Below, one piece after another: positions 61,032 to 64,000 of a stretch of 64,000 bases of DNA. Made by a program: the position numbers and the translations under genes. Positions within the stretch are counted from its first letter, which is position 1. Each line of letters starts with the position of its first letter. The notes beneath the pieces are model-generated. The model did no database searches, had not been told where the DNA came from, and worked only from the letters and a program-made list of their open reading frames with translations. This DNA is from Rhodovarius crocodyli. Lineage in GTDB: Bacteria > Pseudomonadota > Alphaproteobacteria > Acetobacterales > Acetobacteraceae. The DNA is taken from positions 248,001 to 312,000 of the forward strand of contig NZ_SACL01000004.1 in NCBI RefSeq assembly GCF_004005855.1. Reading direction: 5' to 3'.

Positions 61032-62377
61032 GCCCAGATATCCCTCATCGCCTTGACGTAGCCCGCGCGGATGGCGGGCATGGCGATGTGCCGTCCCTCC
61101 TCCACCAGCACGCGCCCCGCGACGAGGGTGGTCTTCACCACGCCGCGCCCGGGGCCGAACACCCAGGCATCGAGCGCGGCATCGCCCGACAGGTCAATCA
61201 GGTCAGGGTGGGTGGTATCCAGCTCCACCAGGTCACAGCGCAAACCGGGGGCAATCGCGCCGATCGGCGCGCCTGCCGCGCGGGCACCGCCCGACAGCGA
61301 CGCGCGATACAGCATGCCCGCCGGGTAGGGCTCGGCCTCGCTGGTCGCGACGGATCGCTGTTCGAGCGCCAGGCGCTGGCTGGTTTCCAGCTGGCGCAGT
61401 TCCTCGGCCGGGTCGAGGCTGACCTGGCTGTCGCTGCCCACGCCGAGCGCGCCGCCCACCGCCAGCCATTCCGGAAGGCGGAAGATGCCGTCGCCGAGCG
61501 AGGCCTCCGTGTGCGGGCAAAGCCCCGCGATGGAGCCGGACTGCCCGAGGGCCACGACCTCCGCATCGTCCAGATGCGTCGCGTGGATGAACACCCAGCG
61601 CGGGCCGGCGAAGCCGTGTTCCAGCACCCATTCGGCGGGGCGCATGCCGGTGGCGTCCACGCATTCCTCCACCTCGCGCCGCTGTTCGGCCAGGTGCAGG
61701 TGGATGGGGCCCTGCCAATTCTCATCCAGCGCCTGCAGCATGGCGGGGGTGACCGCGCGCAGCGAATGGGGCGCGACGCCGAGCGCCACGCGCGGGCCGC
61801 GATGCCGATCCAGCGCGCCCATCATGCCCATGAACTGGTCTAGGTCGTTCAGGAAGGGCCGCTGGCCGGGGTTGGGCTCCACGCCGAAGATGCCGCCATG
61901 GCGATACAGGCTCGGCAGCAGCGTGAGGCCGATGCCCGAGGTTTCTGCGGCGGCGATGTGGCGCAGGCTCATTTCCTCCCGCGCGGCATAGGGCGTGCCG
62001 TCGGGCTGGTGGTGCAGGTAGTGGAACTCGCACAGGTGGGTATAGCCGCGTTCCAGGCATTCGGCGTGCAGCATCGCGGCCACCGCCTCGGCGCTGTCGG
62101 GGTTCATGCGCGCGACCACGGCATACATCGCGTTGCGCCAGGTCCAGAAACTGTCGGTGCCGGCGCTGCGCCGGTCCGCGCGCCCGGCCATGGCGCGTTG
62201 GAAGGCGTGAGAATGGAGGTTGGGCAGGCCCGGCACCACGAGGCCGAGGCGGCGCGCCCCGCCCGGCTGCGCGCCCATCGTCACCGAGGTGATGGTGCCC
62301 GCGGCGTCAGCCTCGATCAGCACGTCACGCGCCCAGCCTTCCGGCAGCAATGCCTCGGCCGCGAAGAAACTCGTCAT
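61028..62377 (-). CDS. hutF: Formimidoylglutamate deiminase
   Basis: A 449-residue zinc enzyme of the amidohydrolase family that deiminates N-formimino-L-glutamate to N-formylglutamate in the histidine-degradation branch used by many proteobacteria. Metal ligands are in LPNLHSHAFQ (H55, H57), IHLHLAEQ, IHATHLD and GSDSQVSLDP. The start is the ATG at 62377 that overlaps the ABC ATPase stop; a GTG at 62389 is less likely. No hutH, hutU or hutI is in this window, so the role here may be histidine use or a related imine substrate. Confidence 0.9.
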   Translation of the reverse strand: MTSFFAAEALLPEGWARDVLIEADAAGTITSVTMGAQPGGARRLGLVVPGLPNLHSHAFQRAMAGRADRRSAGTDSFWTWRNAMYAVVARMNPDSAEAVAAMLHAECLERGYTHLCEFHYLHHQPDGTPYAAREEMSLRHIAAAETSGIGLTLLPSLYRHGGIFGVEPNPGQRPFLNDLDQFMGMMGALDRHRGPRVALGVAPHSLRAVTPAMLQALDENWQGPIHLHLAEQRREVEECVDATGMRPAEWVLEHGFAGPRWVFIHATHLDDAEVVALGQSGSIAGLCPHTEASLGDGIFRLPEWLAVGGALGVGSDSQVSLDPAEELRQLETSQRLALEQRSVATSEAEPYPAGMLYRASLSGGARAAGAPIGAIAPGLRCDLVELDTTHPDLIDLSGDAALDAWVFGPGRGVVKTTLVAGRVLVEEGRHIAMPAIRAGYVKAMRDIWA

Positions 62378-63105
62378 CCCTGTGCCCACGCCACCCGGTC
62401 CAGATAGGTTTTCAGAAAGCCCTTCACGCGGGGTTCCGCATCGGGGCCGAACATCTCACGCGGGGGCGCGACCTGCACCACCTGCCCGTGGTCGAGGAAC
62501 ATGACGCGCGACGAGAGCCCGGCGATGAAGCCCATCTCGTGGCTGACCACCAGCATGGTGGTGCCGGCGGCGGCCAGGTCGCGGATCACGTCCAGCACCT
62601 CGGTCGTCAGCTCCGGGTCTAGGGCTGCGGTCGGCTCGTCGAACAGCAGCACGCGCGGTTCCATCGCCAGCGTGCGCGCGATGGCCACGCGCTGCTGTTG
62701 GCCGCCCGACAGCCCGGCGGGCTTGCGCCCGGCCTGGGCCGAGAGGCCCACGCGGGCCAGCGCGGCCTCGGCCTTCGCGTCGGCTTCCTTGCGCGGCAGC
62801 TTCCGCACGAGCTTGAGCGCGAGGGCCACATTCTCCCGCGCGGTCAGGTGCGGCCACAGGCCGAAATGCTGGAACACCATGCCGATGGCGCCGTCACCCG
62901 GCACCGCAGCCTTGCCCGCCACCAGCACCCTGCCGGAGACGATGGGATCGAGCCCCGCGATGCAGCGCAGCAGCGACGACTTGCCCGACCCCGAGGGGCC
63001 GATGATGCCGATCGCCTCACCGGGTTCCACTTTCAGGTCGATGCCGCGCAGGATCTGCGCCTGGCCCACCTCACGCCGCAGCGCGGCGACTTCCAGCACG
63101 CTCAT
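62374..63105 (-). CDS. Amino-acid-type ABC transporter ATP-binding protein
   Basis: A 243-residue ATPase of the GlnQ/HisP type. Walker A is GPSGSGKSS, the signature LSGGQQQRVAIARTL, Walker B VLLFDEPTAALDP and the H-loop VVSHEMGF. The start is the ATG at 63105; the upstream open frame is inside the permease gene. It is coupled by 4-base overlaps to the permease before it and to hutF after it, suggesting uptake of a histidine-derived or similar amino acid. Confidence 0.94.
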   Translation of the reverse strand: MSVLEVAALRREVGQAQILRGIDLKVEPGEAIGIIGPSGSGKSSLLRCIAGLDPIVSGRVLVAGKAAVPGDGAIGMVFQHFGLWPHLTARENVALALKLVRKLPRKEADAKAEAALARVGLSAQAGRKPAGLSGGQQQRVAIARTLAMEPRVLLFDEPTAALDPELTTEVLDVIRDLAAAGTTMLVVSHEMGFIAGLSSRVMFLDHGQVVQVAPPREMFGPDAEPRVKGFLKTYLDRVAWAQG

Positions 63106-63755
63106 GCGGCAAGCGCCCTTTCGATGCGTTTCTCGACACGCCGGGCGAGGAAGGCCGTGGCCTCCGTCAGCGCCCAGTAACCCAGCGCCAGCACCAGCGT
63201 GGTTTCCACCACCGCGAAGCTGGCCGACCCCACCGCCTGCAGGCGAAAGGTGAACTCCGGCACGGTGATGATGGACAGCACCGCCGTTTCCTTGATGAGG
63301 ATGACCGCGAGGTTGGTCAGCGCCGGCAACACGCCGAGCGCCATGACCGGCAGCATGATGCGCCACACGATCTGCATGCGCGACAGGCCCAGCAGGCGGG
63401 CGGCCTCCAGCTGCGCGGGCGGGACGGCCAGGAAGCCCGCGCGGAAGATCTCGCTGAAATAGGCCGCGCCATAGACCGACAGCGCCAGGAAACCGGCCAG
63501 CGGCGGCGACAGGTCGATGCCGATGAAGGGCCCGCCGAAATACAGCAGGAAGCACTGCACCAGGAAGGGCGTACCCCGCACGACCTCGACCACCGCGACC
63601 AGCGGCCAGACCACCGCGCGCGGCGCGAAGAAGCGCAGCGCGCCGACGGCGAAGCCCAGCGCCATGCCGGCCGCCACGGCCGTCAGCCAGATGATGAGCG
63701 TGACAGGCAGGCCGCGGGCCGCGGCCACCATGCTGTCCGAGAACACGGCCATCAT
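63102..63755 (-). CDS. Amino-acid-type ABC transporter permease (inner)
   Basis: A 217-residue permease of the His/Glu/Gln type with about five helices. VVEVVRGTPFLVQCFLLYFG and the EAA-type loop (EAARLLGLSRMQIVWRIMLP) are the family signatures. The start at 63755 (MMAVFSDS) overlaps the upstream permease stop by ATGA. It pairs with the partial permease at the right edge. Confidence 0.92.
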   Translation of the reverse strand: MMAVFSDSMVAAARGLPVTLIIWLTAVAAGMALGFAVGALRFFAPRAVVWPLVAVVEVVRGTPFLVQCFLLYFGGPFIGIDLSPPLAGFLALSVYGAAYFSEIFRAGFLAVPPAQLEAARLLGLSRMQIVWRIMLPVMALGVLPALTNLAVILIKETAVLSIITVPEFTFRLQAVGSASFAVVETTLVLALGYWALTEATAFLARRVEKRIERALAA

Positions 63756-64000
63756 GCCGGCCTCCCGCGCGTCAGCAGCGACAGGGCCAGGTTGATGATC
63801 AGGTAGATCGCCCCGCACAGCGCGTAGGATTCAAGCGGCATGAAGGTGCTGGCTGCCAGCGCCTGAGCGCTGCGCGTCAGCTCCAGAATGCCCACCACCG
63901 AGATCAGGGAGGACGCCTTCACGATCATGATCGCCTCGCCCAGGATCGCGGGGCGCATGGCCTGGATGGCGATGGGCAGGCGGATGCGCAGCAGGATCTG
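63752..64000 (-). CDS. Amino-acid-type ABC transporter permease (partial, C-terminal part)
   Basis: Only the last 82 residues or so are inside the window. The visible part (RIRLPIAIQAMRPAILGEAIMIVKASSLISVVGILELT in outline, then YALCGAIYLIINLALSLLTRG) is the C-terminus of a His/Glu-type permease, including the EAA-loop end and two helices. Its beginning, and probably the binding-protein gene, lie past base 64000. Confidence 0.9.
   Translation of the reverse strand, partial: QILLRIRLPIAIQAMRPAILGEAIMIVKASSLISVVGILELTRSAQALAASTFMPLESYALCGAIYLIINLALSLLTRGRPA

Overview
The window is a chromosomal segment from a GC-rich alphaproteobacterium, most like the Acetobacteraceae (Roseomonas-type) judged from gene content: a full cbb3 oxidase locus with an FNR-type regulator, a type II SerC, several substrate-binding proteins of the Bug (tripartite tricarboxylate) type, CoxL-type molybdenum hydroxylase genes, and a LexA operator of the alphaproteobacterial GTTC-N7-GTTC form. 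The genus is inference. The sequence is densely coded: no gap between genes exceeds 200 bases, and many neighbours overlap by ATGA, GTGA or TGATG. No insertion sequence, prophage, CRISPR array or rRNA gene was seen. One tRNA gene (Lys, TTT) is present.

Layout. 1-6547 (minus): a catabolic operon with a nitrate/sulfonate-type ABC importer (binding protein, ATPase, permease), a cyclic amidohydrolase, and the large and FAD subunits of a xanthine dehydrogenase/CO dehydrogenase-type enzyme, faced by a divergent MarR regulator (6626). 7243-11241: housekeeping genes gyrA, coaD, a cyclophilin and tRNA-Lys. 11379-13787: a secreted protein with a duplicated domain and a membrane Ser/Thr kinase. 13849-28816: a low-oxygen respiration island. 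hemN and ccoNOQP each have an upstream FNR box, and the island includes ccoGHIS, a 59-residue membrane protein and fnrL. Embedded between are a HCxxMC membrane protein, a fumarate-reductase-like flavoprotein with a [2Fe-2S] partner, a LysE exporter, a secreted protein and a DUF2189 protein.

28817-32810: a cell-surface O-acylation group (MBOAT acyltransferase, small membrane protein, SGNH lipoprotein, and a divergent DUF459-type SGNH protein). 32898-36838: an oxidoreductase, a RidA, a strong terminator, a CaiB-type CoA transferase, and a radical SAM protein whose promoter carries two LexA boxes. 36967-39892: an orphan PAAR protein, then two amidohydrolase-2 enzymes with a Rieske ferredoxin. 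39871-46434: a J-domain membrane protein, purL, bolA, grxD, a terminator, serC, adenosine deaminase and a Bug binding protein. 46486-52473: a small unknown gene behind a hairpin, an MFS exporter, modABC with a possible ModE operator, an aldehyde dehydrogenase and a one-domain ModE. 52546-58799: a CPA2 antiporter, a large two-domain glycosyltransferase, a Bug protein and a LysR regulator. 58796-64000 (minus): an overlapping operon with an amino-acid-type ABC transporter, formimidoylglutamate deiminase, an SDR, an enoyl-CoA hydratase and a periplasmic binding protein.

How they fit. Molybdate uptake (modABC) would supply the molybdenum hydroxylase at the left end. FnrL would drive hemN (anaerobic heme synthesis) and the heme- and copper-rich cbb3 oxidase. 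The least understood parts are the flavoprotein/ferredoxin pair, the duplicated-domain secreted protein, the SOS-controlled radical SAM gene, the amidohydrolase/Rieske operon and the small membrane gene closing the cco operon.
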